DNA of 13,690 nucleotides from Rhodanobacteraceae bacterium (GCA_003233535.1 QIMA01000015.1:1-13690), one strand, 5' to 3'. Shown: positions 1 to 7,609, counted from the stretch's first letter. Notes: generated from the sequence alone by a model not told the origin. Numbers and translations are program-made.

Positions 1-1134
1 AATGAATTTGCCGACACCGAAAAGATGATCGACGTGACCGAGGGTCTATACGGTCCGTATCGTTGGGGCCGCTACGATCTGCTGGTGCTGCCGCCATCGT
101 TCCCCTTCGGCGGCATGGAGAATCCACGGCTCACCTTCCTCACCCCAACGGTAATCGCCGGCGACCGTTCGCTGGTCGCGCTGATCGCGCACGAACTGGC
201 CCATTCTTGGTCCGGCAATCTGGTCACCAACGTCGACTGGAATCATTTCTGGCTCAACGAAGGCTTCACCAGCTACGTCGAGAACCGCATCGTCGAAGCC
301 ATGTACGGCGAGCCGCGCGCAGAAATGGAACGCGTGCTGTCGCAGCGTTCGCTGGAACTGGAACTCAAAGACATCGCAGACGTTGATCAGCATCTGGTGC
401 TTGACCTGACCGGCCGCGATCCGGACGACGGCATGAACGCGATTGCCTACGACAAGGGCCACTGGCTGCTGCGCACGCTGGAGCAGCGTTTCGGTCGCGA
501 GGAGTTTGATCCATTCATTCGCGGCTGGTTCGATCGCAACGCCTTTGCCAGCGTCAGCACCGACGACTTTGTCGCCTATCTGCGCAGCGAACTGCTGAAC
601 AAGCATCCGGGCAAGTTTCGTGTAGACGAGTTGCAGCACTGGCTCAACGGTGCCGGGATTCCCAGCGATGCGGTCGCTGCCAGCTCCCAGGCATTCGAAA
701 TGGTCGATGGCTATCGCCGCGACTGGTTAAGCGGTCGGGTGGCACCCAGCGCGCTGCCGGCCAGCGATTGGTCCACACAAGAATGGCTGCGCTTCCTCGA
801 CGGCCTGCCTGACGATCTGGCCATCGGCAAGATGAGCGAACTCGATGAGGCCTTCGCGCTGACCAAAGCCGGTAACGCCGAAATCGCTTTCGCCTGGTAC
901 GTCAAAGCCATTCGCACCGGCTACACCCAGGCGCGCCCGCAAATCGAAGACTTTTTGGTGCGCATCGGCCGGCGCAAATTCGTGCTGCCGCTGTTTAGCG
1001 AAATGGTAGAGCGCGGCGACGACGACAAAGCCTTCGCCGAAAAAGTCTACGCCCGTTCCCGCGCCGGCTATCACTCGATTACGCAGGTGAGTGTGGATCA
1101 GCTGTTTGCTGGGAGTAAGGGGGCGGGGCACTAG
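1..1134 (+). CDS. M1-family zinc aminopeptidase (leukotriene-A4-hydrolase-like), C-terminal part
   Basis: The reading frame is open from base 1, so the start codon lies upstream of the window; about 377 codons are present. The catalytic core is intact: the substrate-binding GGMEN motif (bases 109-123), the zinc motif HELAH (190-204), and the third zinc ligand Glu in LNEGF (259-261), spaced as HEXXH-x18-E. The transition-state tyrosine is in AYDKG (Tyr at 448-450). The helical C-terminal domain follows, ending around RKFVLPLF and a YHSIT segment, as in LTA4-hydrolase-type M1 enzymes. The family removes N-terminal residues from peptides. The location (cytosolic or exported) cannot be judged without the N-terminus. 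The TAG stop falls in the first bases of a dispersed repeat (see 1131-1205). The gene is convergent with rluF. The family call is firm; the substrate is unknown. Confidence 0.93.
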   Translation, partial: NEFADTEKMIDVTEGLYGPYRWGRYDLLVLPPSFPFGGMENPRLTFLTPTVIAGDRSLVALIAHELAHSWSGNLVTNVDWNHFWLNEGFTSYVENRIVEAMYGEPRAEMERVLSQRSLELELKDIADVDQHLVLDLTGRDPDDGMNAIAYDKGHWLLRTLEQRFGREEFDPFIRGWFDRNAFASVSTDDFVAYLRSELLNKHPGKFRVDELQHWLNGAGIPSDAVAASSQAFEMVDGYRRDWLSGRVAPSALPASDWSTQEWLRFLDGLPDDLAIGKMSELDEAFALTKAGNAEIAFAWYVKAIRTGYTQARPQIEDFLVRIGRRKFVLPLFSEMVERGDDDKAFAEKVYARSRAGYHSITQVSVDQLFAGSKGAGH

Positions 1135-1205
1135 CCCGGATATTTCATAAACTTCACGCGCCCTCGCTAGGCCCTTGATCGCCCAGCGACTTTTTCTCAG
1201 TCGGG
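1131..1205. repeat. Diverged dispersed repeat, copy 1
   Basis: This segment resembles 13600-13675 in the same orientation. Block A at 1131 (CTAGCCCGGATATTTCATAA) matches CTAACCCGGATATTTCATGA at 13600 with two differences. Block B at 1174-1195 (TTGATCGCCCAGCGAC then a T-run) matches 13645-13666 with four differences. The spacing between blocks is nearly the same in both copies (39 and 41 bases). Within this copy CGACT (1187-1191) and AGTCG (1199-1203) could pair around a T-rich loop. It lies between the convergent M1 peptidase and rluF genes and supplies the peptidase stop codon. A MITE or insertion-sequence end is possible but not shown. Confidence 0.6.
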
Positions 1206-1216
1206 TGTATGAACCA

Positions 1217-1927
1217 CTACCAGTCGCTGCGATCGGGCAGCAGTTTGGCCAGTTCGGCATCGGTGAGATTGCGCCAGCTGCCGAGCTTTAGGGTACCGAG
1301 CTTGATCTCGCCGATGCGCGCGCGACGCAGCTGTGTGACTCGATAGCCGAACTCAGCGGCCATCAAACGAATCTGCCGGTTGAGGCCCTGTGTCAGGATG
1401 ATCCGAAAGCCGAATTTGGCCAAGCGGCTGGTCTTGCATGGCTGGGTCATCTGCCCGCGAATGCGCACGCCCTTGGCCATCCCAATCAAGAAGCTGGGAA
1501 TCACCGGCTTGTTTACGCCGACCAGATATTCCTTCTGATGGCCGTTTTCCGAGCGCAGCAGGCGGTTGACGATATCGCCATTACTGGTCAGCAGAATCAG
1601 GCCTTCGGAGTCTTTGTCCAAACGACCGATGGGAAATATGCGCTCCTGGTGACCAACGAACTCGATAATGTTGCCGCTGGTCTCAGATTCCGTGGTGCAA
1701 ACCACCCCGACCGGCTTGTTTAGCGCGATGTAGACATGCCGACGACCGGCTTTTCGAGTGCGCTTGGGCAGCGGCTGCCCGTCGACCAACACTTGATCGT
1801 CGTCACTAACGCTGGCACCGACGCTGGCGCGCATTCCGTTGACCGTTACCCGACCGGCAAAGATCCAATCGTCGGCCTCGCGCCGCGAGCAGATTCCGCT
1901 CTCGCTGATGTGTTTGTTTAGGCGCAT
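1217..1927 (-). CDS. rluF: 23S rRNA pseudouridine synthase RluF-type
   Basis: This is a 236-residue pseudouridine synthase of the RsuA/RluB/RluE/RluF group. An S4 RNA-binding domain occupies about residues 1-50 (LNKHISESGICSRREAD). The catalytic domain follows, with LNKPVG at 69-74 and the catalytic Asp104 in GRLDKDSEGL. The N-terminal ISESGICSRREAD stretch and the GLNRQIR motif match RluF best; E. coli RluF modifies U2604 of 23S rRNA and also tRNA-Tyr. The protein lacks the long basic C-terminal tail of the E. coli enzyme, and RQIRRM is here RQIRLM. It begins at ATG 1927 with no clear Shine-Dalgarno site. A gap of about 300 bases separates it from the upstream operon, so it is probably transcribed on its own. 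RluF rather than another family member is likely but not certain. Confidence 0.88.
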   Translation of the reverse strand: MRLNKHISESGICSRREADDWIFAGRVTVNGMRASVGASVSDDDQVLVDGQPLPKRTRKAGRRHVYIALNKPVGVVCTTESETSGNIIEFVGHQERIFPIGRLDKDSEGLILLTSNGDIVNRLLRSENGHQKEYLVGVNKPVIPSFLIGMAKGVRIRGQMTQPCKTSRLAKFGFRIILTQGLNRQIRLMAAEFGYRVTQLRRARIGEIKLGTLKLGSWRNLTDAELAKLLPDRSDW

Positions 1928-2225
1928 AGCGTTGTGGCGCGTCGGTTAGGGGGCGCATCGTGACAGAACTGGGGCGTGGAGGGTTAGTTGGTTACGCAAA
2001 CAAGTGCCAGTAGCGAACGAGTACCAGTGGCCAGTTCCTGTAGCCAGTAAGAGCAGCGCCCGGGCCTCCGCGCCCAGCAACTCGTGCCTCTCAAGCCAAC
2101 GCGCGGGATTGTTCCAAGGCGATGCTGGGATGTAACGTTGTTCGATGGTGTTTCTCATACTGGCTACTGGAACTTGGCTTTTTCCTCCGCCAGTCAGCGT
2201 TGCTGCAGCGAGCAGCATGGCCAGT
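1928..2225. other. Non-coding gap with repeated and inverted motifs
   Basis: No convincing gene is seen between rluF and the end of the nine-gene block. A 95-codon minus-strand frame (2233-1946) starts at a GTG overlapping the upstream stop, but it has no Shine-Dalgarno site and its translation runs through the repeat-like motifs, so it is not called. Variants of AGTTCCAGTAGCCA occur at about 2001-2014 and 2033-2047, and inverted at 2161-2178. A perfect 6-bp stem (TGCTGC 2201-2206, GCAGCA 2212-2217) lies just past the operon end. It has no T-run, so it is at best a weak terminator. Confidence 0.5.
2001..2178. repeat. Short inverted/direct motif cluster (CCAGTAGC type)
   Basis: CAAGTGCCAGTAGC at 2001-2014 is inverted at 2163-2176 (GCTACTGGAACTTG), differing at one of 14 positions. 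A related stretch, CCAGTTCCTGTAGCCA, lies at 2031-2046 beside CCAGTGGCCAGT. Such units resemble dispersed intergenic repeats. Whether they recur elsewhere in this genome cannot be told from the window. Confidence 0.4.
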
Positions 2226-3098
2226 TCAAGCACAAGGCGGCACTGCGCTGAGCCGCTCGATCAAATTGGCGTAGGCGGTCAAGTCCGGATCCTCGGGCGT
2301 CGCGGTGAGCGCTTGCCTAGCCTCGACGCTATCGGCTTTTGCCCCCGCCGGTATCTGCCCGATCCGCGCAATGAAAGCGCTGCGAGCGTCCAGTAAGGCC
2401 GCGCTAGGCTGACGGGCAAATGCGCTCAAAGTCTGCGTTTCGCTGCTCTCCATCAGGGCGAAACGCCACTGCTGCTGGAATACCAGCGTGATTCGATCCT
2501 GAGCCGCCGCCGAGGGTGCCAAACAGCCAGTCAGAAGGCTGTGCGGTTCGGTGCGCAGCAAGTGCCAGTCGGATACTTCAAAACGGCCGTAGACCGGCTT
2601 CAGCAAGTCTCGATTGGCCTCGCACCAGGCATTCATCACCACTGCCGGCCCGAGTTCATCAATCCGTTGCGGCTGTCTCTGAGTGCGCAGCCACAGCGCC
2701 GCCCGTGCATAGGGCGACACCGCCGCCTGCCGCAGGCTCAGGCTGCCGGCGATACGCCCTGCGCTGCCGTGAACGGCGTCGAAGGCAATCGCCGGAACCA
2801 GCGACCGTTCCCAGCTGGGCAACAGCTCGTACAAACGATTGCCGTCGCAGCTTTGCAGCGCGTTGTGCAGACGTTTTAGAACGGCGTTGCCTAGCTCTAC
2901 TTGCTCTGGCGGGGCTTCCTCGACCGTGGTGGCGATTAGCCCCTCTGCGGCAGCAAAAGTAGTGACGAGGAGTAGGAGCAGCAGGACCCAGGATAGGGGT
3001 CGCCGCCCGTTCGCAGCGATAGATTTTTCGACGTCAGCGGAACCACGTATTCCCAAACCGGCGTTTACGTCATCATGCGATGACCCGATCTTAAGCAT
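2226..3098 (-). CDS. Uncharacterised membrane-anchored or exported protein, last gene of the block
   Basis: This is a 290-residue protein I do not recognise. A basic, 33-residue N-terminal region is followed by a hydrophobic segment (about 37-51: WVLLLLLLVTTFAAA) with an AAA/EG junction that could be a cleavage site. The long n-region also fits an uncleaved anchor with the rest in the periplasm. The remainder is Ala/Leu-rich and probably helical, with four cysteines after the hydrophobic segment. The ATG at 3098 overlaps the ung stop by eight bases (ATGCTTAA). It is preceded by AGAGG (3108-3112) nine bases upstream, which supports this start and translational coupling to ung. A TTG at codon 15 is an alternative start but has no Shine-Dalgarno site. 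It ends the tight gene block. Confidence 0.75.
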   Translation of the reverse strand: MLKIGSSHDDVNAGLGIRGSADVEKSIAANGRRPLSWVLLLLLLVTTFAAAEGLIATTVEEAPPEQVELGNAVLKRLHNALQSCDGNRLYELLPSWERSLVPAIAFDAVHGSAGRIAGSLSLRQAAVSPYARAALWLRTQRQPQRIDELGPAVVMNAWCEANRDLLKPVYGRFEVSDWHLLRTEPHSLLTGCLAPSAAAQDRITLVFQQQWRFALMESSETQTLSAFARQPSAALLDARSAFIARIGQIPAGAKADSVEARQALTATPEDPDLTAYANLIERLSAVPPCA

Positions 3099-3798
3099 CT
3101 TCTACTACCTCTAGCTGCTTCAGCTTCGGCAACGCCCAATCCACCGGCTCGCCACCGCGCCGCTTGAGGTAATCATTGGCCCGCGAAAAGTGTTTGCTGC
3201 CGAGGAATCCGCGATGGGCCGAAAGCGGCGACGGGTGCGCGCAGCGCAGCACCAAATGGCGGCGGCCGTCGAGCATCTTGCCCTTAGACTGCGCATAGCT
3301 GCCCCAGAGCATGAACACCAAGCCTTCGCGTTCGCTGCCCAGCAGCCGGACGATGCTGTCAGTGAAATCCTCCCAGCCCTTGCCTTGATGCGCGCCGGCG
3401 CGACCGTGCTCCACGGTGAGCACCGAGTTGAGCAGCAGCACGCCACGCTGAGCCCAAGGCAGCAGGCAGCCGTGATCGGGGCGCTTGATGCGCAGATCAC
3501 TCTCGATTTCTTTGTAGATGTTCAGCAGCGACGGCGGCACTGCCACGCCAGGCATGACTGAAAAGCACAGGCCGTGCGCCTGACCGGGCCCGTGATAGGG
3601 ATCTTGCCCCAGGATCACCACCTTAACCTCGTCGAAGGGCGTGGCGTCTAGTGCTGCGAAGATCTTCCCCGCCGGCGGATAGATTTGCCTGCCGGCGCGA
3701 GCTTGCTCGACCAAGAACGCGCGCAGCTCCTTCATCGTCGGCGCTTCCAGCAACGGCTGTAGGCGGGTCTTCCAGGAGGGGTGCAGGCGAATACTCAC
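3091..3798 (-). CDS. ung: Uracil-DNA glycosylase, family 1
   Basis: This 235-residue enzyme excises uracil from DNA as the first step of base-excision repair in the cytoplasm. All family-1 hallmarks are present: the water-activating loop GQDPYHG at 64-70 (catalytic Asp66), the uracil-binding Asn in LLLNSVLTVE (Asn124), and the leucine loop HPSPLSAHRGF with catalytic His188. The length is normal for bacterial Ung. I take GTG at 3798 as start. It lies 15 bases after the response-regulator stop with only a weak purine stretch upstream. The stop overlaps the ATG of the following membrane-anchored protein, so the two are probably co-translated. Its position at the distal end of a heme/ftsEX block is unusual, but no functional link can be read from the sequence. 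Confidence 0.96.
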   Translation of the reverse strand: MSIRLHPSWKTRLQPLLEAPTMKELRAFLVEQARAGRQIYPPAGKIFAALDATPFDEVKVVILGQDPYHGPGQAHGLCFSVMPGVAVPPSLLNIYKEIESDLRIKRPDHGCLLPWAQRGVLLLNSVLTVEHGRAGAHQGKGWEDFTDSIVRLLGSEREGLVFMLWGSYAQSKGKMLDGRRHLVLRCAHPSPLSAHRGFLGSKHFSRANDYLKRRGGEPVDWALPKLKQLEVVEDA

Positions 3799-3813
3799 GG
3801 AGCGACCGCCGTC

Positions 3814-4656
3814 CTATTCGGCAGTTGCCGCACGCAAATGCTGGGCCACTCGCAGCTGAAAACTCAGCTTGGTGATCAGAATTCTTTCTTCGATCGGCTT
3901 GGAAACCAGATCGTTGGCGCCGGCGCGAATCAACGCGGTTTGATTGGCGGTGTTGTCATCGCCAGTCATCACCAGGATGGGCAGCAAGCCCTTGCCGTAG
4001 GCAAATTCCTGGCGCACTTTTTCCAATAGATCACGGCCGGTGAGGCCGCCTTTGAGATAGACGTCGGTGAGAACAATATCAACGCCAGGGACGTTGCCCT
4101 CCGCAGCGGCCGTGCGCAGAATGTCCAGCGCTTCTTCGACGCGGACCACGTGATGCACGGTGAGACCCTGCTTCACCATCATCCGACGGGTTGCCAGTGC
4201 CACTACGCGGCTGTCCTCAACGTAGAGCACATCGCCAGCGATTTGATCGGGCTTCACCACATAGCCGCGAATGAAGGTCGATAGCGCCTGCGGACCCTGC
4301 GACTTGTCAAAGTAGTCGGTGATGTCGGAGCTTAGGTCGCGGTCCACGAGTCGCTGTTGGACGTCGCCGGAGACCACGATGATTGGAATGTAGGCCTGTG
4401 CCGCGTGCTCGCGTATTTGCCGCGCCAATTCCAAACCGTCCATATCCGGCAGCACCAGGGAGGTGCTGACCAAATCTACGACACCCTCTTCCAGCGCCTG
4501 TTTCGCCTCTGCGCCGGTGGCACAAGCGATCACCTCTGCGCCGGGCACATCCTTGACCAATAGCTTGCTGATCAGCTTGCGAACCAGGGTTGAACCATCG
4601 ACCACCATGATCCGCGGCTGGTCGGTGCTCACATGACGGGTGATCTCTGCATTCAT
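3814..4656 (-). CDS. Double-receiver response regulator (REC-REC), first receiver degenerate
   Basis: This 280-residue protein has two CheY-like receiver domains and no output domain. Receiver 1 (about 14-135) keeps the fold (RIMVVDGS, LVLPDMDG, IIVVSGD, Lys118) but has Ser66 where the phospho-accepting Asp should be, and a single acidic residue where a pair is normal. Receiver 2 (about 140-270) is complete: acidic pair Glu147-Asp148, phosphorylation site Asp198 in IVLTDVYL, Thr231 in VMTGD and Lys253 in SKP. Phosphorylation is therefore expected only on the second domain. The first may be a dimerisation or docking module. No histidine kinase lies in the window. It starts at ATG 4656, 16 bases after ftsX, and precedes ung. 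Its partner and target are unknown. Confidence 0.9.
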   Translation of the reverse strand: MNAEITRHVSTDQPRIMVVDGSTLVRKLISKLLVKDVPGAEVIACATGAEAKQALEEGVVDLVSTSLVLPDMDGLELARQIREHAAQAYIPIIVVSGDVQQRLVDRDLSSDITDYFDKSQGPQALSTFIRGYVVKPDQIAGDVLYVEDSRVVALATRRMMVKQGLTVHHVVRVEEALDILRTAAAEGNVPGVDIVLTDVYLKGGLTGRDLLEKVRQEFAYGKGLLPILVMTGDDNTANQTALIRAGANDLVSKPIEERILITKLSFQLRVAQHLRAATAE

Positions 4657-4672
4657 CGTCGTGGCTGCCTAC

Positions 4673-5623
4673 TCAACGTGGGTCTATGGCACGCAAACGC
4701 TGCGCGCTGGCTAACCAGGCCCCGCCCCAGCCCAACAGCATTCCGCAAGCGATCAACGCCAGGGCATCGACGATGCTAAGCCCTGCCAGGGTCAGGGAAC
4801 TGCCGTAGCTTAGCGCAAGCACCTCCACCGGTGAGTGTAAGAACCACATTGCCAGCTCAACCAACACCAATGCGCCCAGTCCAGCGGTTAGTCCTAGCCA
4901 CAAACCGGCGTACAAAAAGGGCCGACGGACGAAGGCGTCGCTGGCGCCGATCAGCTTACTTACCTCAATCTCTTCCAGTCGCGTAGCGATCTCCAGGCGC
5001 ACCGTGTTGCCGACTATCAAGAGCACGGCAATGGCCAGTAGCGCACCCACCACCCATAACGTCCGCTCAGCCAGCGCCAGCAGTCCCTGCAGGCGGGTTA
5101 GCCACGCGCCTTCGTAAATCACTGCATCCACCTCGGACTGATCGCGCAGGCTTTCGGCCACGGCCTCCACTAGCGTCGGGTCGTCCAGATTCAGCGAGAG
5201 CACCCAAGGCAGCGGATTGCCTTCCGCTACGGCGAGGGCATCGGCGAAACCGCTGAGACTGCGAAATTCGTCCAGTGCTTGCTCTGGTGATCGTGTTTCC
5301 ACCGCTAACACGCGGGTGTCACCGCGCAATCGGTCGGCGAAATCAGTAGCCAATTCCTGGCTGGCGCCTTCGACCAAGAACAGCAGCAGATCGGCCGGTC
5401 GTGCCGCGCCCGCCAGCAGGTGCGAACCGTTCTGTACCGCCACCAAACCCAGCGCAGGCAGCGCCAGAGCGACCGCCAACACGGCAATGGTCAGCCCCTG
5501 ATCCAGCGGCCTATGGATGATCCGGCCAAGCGCGGAGAACAGGCTGTAGGCATGCGAACGCAGCCAGCCGCGCATGGCATTACGCCAGGGAACTTCACGA
5601 TGAATTTCTCGACGAGCGCCCAT
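4673..5623 (-). CDS. ftsX: Cell-division ABC transporter permease FtsX
   Basis: This 316-residue inner-membrane protein forms the FtsEX complex with FtsE. In gammaproteobacteria FtsEX works at the division ring and controls peptidoglycan amidases through EnvC-type activators. The topology is typical: cytoplasmic N-terminus, first helix at about 44-63, a large periplasmic loop (about 65-188), then three helices near 190-212, 236-262 and 280-306. The cytoplasmic motif RLEEIEVSKLIGAS lies after helix 2 and matches the FtsX domain that contacts FtsE. ATG 5623 is supported by AGGGAA at 5628-5633, which overlaps the ftsE stop region. An internal ATG at codon 17 is a less likely start. In E. coli rpoH follows ftsX; here a response regulator does. 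Confidence 0.95.
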   Translation of the reverse strand: MGARREIHREVPWRNAMRGWLRSHAYSLFSALGRIIHRPLDQGLTIAVLAVALALPALGLVAVQNGSHLLAGAARPADLLLFLVEGASQELATDFADRLRGDTRVLAVETRSPEQALDEFRSLSGFADALAVAEGNPLPWVLSLNLDDPTLVEAVAESLRDQSEVDAVIYEGAWLTRLQGLLALAERTLWVVGALLAIAVLLIVGNTVRLEIATRLEEIEVSKLIGASDAFVRRPFLYAGLWLGLTAGLGALVLVELAMWFLHSPVEVLALSYGSSLTLAGLSIVDALALIACGMLLGWGGAWLASAQRLRAIDPR

Positions 5624-5631
5624 ACCGTTCC

Positions 5632-6360
5632 CTAGTCGATTGCCTTAACGTTGCCGTCGCCGGCGCGAGCCTTTCGCGAACTGATGGTGCGCGGTCGGAA
5701 ATCGTCGATTAGTTTGCCCTTGTCCAATACCAGCACGCGTTTTCGCATGCGCTGCACCAGATTGAGGTCATGGCTGGCCACCACGACCGTCGTTCCGGCG
5801 TCGGCGAAGGCGGCGAACAGCGCCATGATCTCGGCGGACAAGCTCGGATCCAAGTTGCCGGTGGGTTCGTCGGCCAGGATCAACTCAGGTTTGGCCACGA
5901 TCGCTCTAGCAATGCCTACGCGCTGGCGTTCACCGCTCGATAGCGCGATCGGTAGCTTGAGCTCCATCGTCAGCAATCCGACCTTGTCTAAGGCTGCGCG
6001 CACTCGACGCGCTGCTTCTTCACGCCCCACGCCGGCCACGACCAGCGGCAGCGCGACGTTCTGAAAGATGCTGCGCTCCATCAGCAACCGGTGATCCTGA
6101 AACACCAGACCTAGCCGTCGTCGATACGCCGGAATGGCGCGTCTGCCGAGACGGCCGAGGTTCTCACCCAGCACCTGCACCAAACCGCGAGTGGGCAAAT
6201 CCATGGCCGCGATCAAACGCAGCATCGAACTCTTACCGGCGCCGGAATGACCAGTCACGAAAACCATCTCGGCCGGCTCTATACCAAAGCTCAGCTCTCG
6301 CAGTGCGTCCTGCCCGCCCGCGTAGCGCTTGGCCACGGTGTCGAAACGGATTGCACTCAC
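5632..6360 (-). CDS. ftsE: Cell-division ATP-binding protein FtsE
   Basis: This 242-residue ABC ATPase is the nucleotide-binding partner of FtsX at the septum. Motifs in order are Walker A GHSGAGKS (37-44), Q-loop Gln88 in LVFQDHRLL, signature LSSGERQRVGIARA (140-153), Walker B LILADEPTGNLD (160-171) and the switch His197 in VASHD. The signature has LSSGE rather than the usual LSGGE. A tail of about 20 residues after the ATPase core is basic and variable. Start GTG 6360 overlaps the gspF stop by four bases (GTGA), implying translational coupling. ftsX follows after eight bases. In E. coli ftsY precedes ftsE; here gspF does. Confidence 0.95.
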   Translation of the reverse strand: MSAIRFDTVAKRYAGGQDALRELSFGIEPAEMVFVTGHSGAGKSSMLRLIAAMDLPTRGLVQVLGENLGRLGRRAIPAYRRRLGLVFQDHRLLMERSIFQNVALPLVVAGVGREEAARRVRAALDKVGLLTMELKLPIALSSGERQRVGIARAIVAKPELILADEPTGNLDPSLSAEIMALFAAFADAGTTVVVASHDLNLVQRMRKRVLVLDKGKLIDDFRPRTISSRKARAGDGNVKAID

Positions 6361-7574
6361 GAGGCGATGATCCGATTGAGCTGGAAGATTGGCAGCATGA
6401 TTGCCAACACGATGATCAGCACCACCGCGCCCATAATGAGGATGATTGCCGGCTCCAAGATGGCGAGCAAACGGGCCATGCTCCGGCTCACCCGCTGCTC
6501 TAGCAGTTCGGCGGCGTGATCGAGCATGGTCTCCACCTGGCCACTTTTCTCGCCGCTGGCGAGCAGGCGGACCAACAGCGGCGGGAAACGTCGACTGACC
6601 GCTAAGCTGGCGGCCAAACCGGCGCCCTCACGGACTTCCACGGCGACTTGCTTCAGCGCCGCGCTTAGCGGCGCCATGCTGACCACTCGGGTAGCTAGGC
6701 GCAGCGCTTCCAGCACCGGAACCGACGCAGTCGTCGCGATACTCATGGTCCGTGCAAAACGCGCGGCGTCGCCCGCTGCCATCAGCGGACCAATGATCGG
6801 CACCCGCAGCAGCAGCGCATCCCAACGTGCCTTCAGTGCCGGTTGGCGCAGGCTCCAGGCGATCAGCAGCGCACCAACCAAAATCAATGCCAGCAGCCAC
6901 GGCCACAGCGATGAAATCACGCCGCTGGTGCCGATTAACATGCGCGTGAGCAGCGGTAATTCTTGGTCCAGGCTGGTGAAAACCTGGGTAACTTGCGGCA
7001 CCACATAAGCCAACAGCAGCACGGTGACCCCGATCGCCACTACCAGCAGCAGGGCCGGATAGAGCAGGGCCAAGCCCACCTTGCCGGCGATCTCACGCTG
7101 ACCCTCGTAGTAGCTGGCCAGCCGCTCTAATACGGTATCGAGATGCCCGGATTGCTCGCCGGCGGCAATAGAGGCGCGATACACCTCCGGAAAGCTGCGC
7201 GGGAACTCGCTCAGCGCGTCGGCCAGGGTCGAGCCCTCGCGGATACGCGCCCTCACCGCAGAGAGTAAGCGTGCCTGGGCGCGCTGCTCGCTCTGCTGGG
7301 CCAGCGTTTCCAAAGTTTCGTCTAGCGGCAGGCCAGCTCGCACCAGCACGGCCCACTGTCTGGTCAGCGTCGCTAACTCGTCGCCGCCAATCGCGCGCCG
7401 CTCGCCGAAGCTTGCACGCGCACCGCTGACCTCTGCGGACACCTCGGTGACTTCCACTGGGCTAAGCCCGCGCTCGCGCAGCTGGTTGCGAATCGCGCGC
7501 GGTGTGTCGCCCTCCAAAACGCCGCGTTGGGGGCGGCCGTCGGCATCGAGGGCACGGTATTCAAAAGCAGGCAT
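6357..7574 (-). CDS. gspF: Type II secretion / type IV pilus inner-membrane platform protein, GspF/PilC family
   Basis: This 405-residue polytopic inner-membrane protein has the full family length. Two T2SSF cytoplasmic helical domains flank the first membrane pair: domain 1 at about 70-190 (LTRQWAVLVRAGLPLDETL) and domain 2 at about 270-395 (FARTMSIATTASVPVLEAL). Hydrophobic helices sit near 168-190, 220-242 and 372-398. The N-terminus MPAFEYRALDADG is characteristic of GspF. In a secretion system it forms the platform that couples the GspE ATPase to pseudopilus assembly. No other gsp or pil gene is in the window, so it is displaced from any secretion operon. It starts at ATG 7574, 35 bases after hemY, with no clear Shine-Dalgarno site, and its stop overlaps the ftsE start. 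GspF rather than PilC is the better guess. Confidence 0.9.
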   Translation of the reverse strand: MPAFEYRALDADGRPQRGVLEGDTPRAIRNQLRERGLSPVEVTEVSAEVSGARASFGERRAIGGDELATLTRQWAVLVRAGLPLDETLETLAQQSEQRAQARLLSAVRARIREGSTLADALSEFPRSFPEVYRASIAAGEQSGHLDTVLERLASYYEGQREIAGKVGLALLYPALLLVVAIGVTVLLLAYVVPQVTQVFTSLDQELPLLTRMLIGTSGVISSLWPWLLALILVGALLIAWSLRQPALKARWDALLLRVPIIGPLMAAGDAARFARTMSIATTASVPVLEALRLATRVVSMAPLSAALKQVAVEVREGAGLAASLAVSRRFPPLLVRLLASGEKSGQVETMLDHAAELLEQRVSRSMARLLAILEPAIILIMGAVVLIIVLAIMLPIFQLNRIIAS

Positions 7575-7609
7575 GCGCGGGCTTCGTCGTGGTCAGGTCA
7601 CAAGTGTGG

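Noticed and set aside
46..639. 197-codon minus-strand frame opposite the M1 peptidase
   Set aside because: It lies entirely inside a gene with full catalytic motifs on the other strand; long antisense frames are expected in GC-rich DNA.
1946..2233. 95-codon minus-strand frame starting at a GTG that overlaps the end of the preceding gene
   Set aside because: It has no ribosome-binding site and no recognisable domain, and much of its translation runs through the repeated CCAGTAGC-type motifs. It is most simply read-through of intergenic repeat sequence.
7575..7609. Possible six-codon leader peptide between hemY and gspF (ATG overlapping the hemY stop)
   Set aside because: A single short frame in a 35-base gap is easily due to chance; there is no attenuator hairpin or run of one amino acid to support it.
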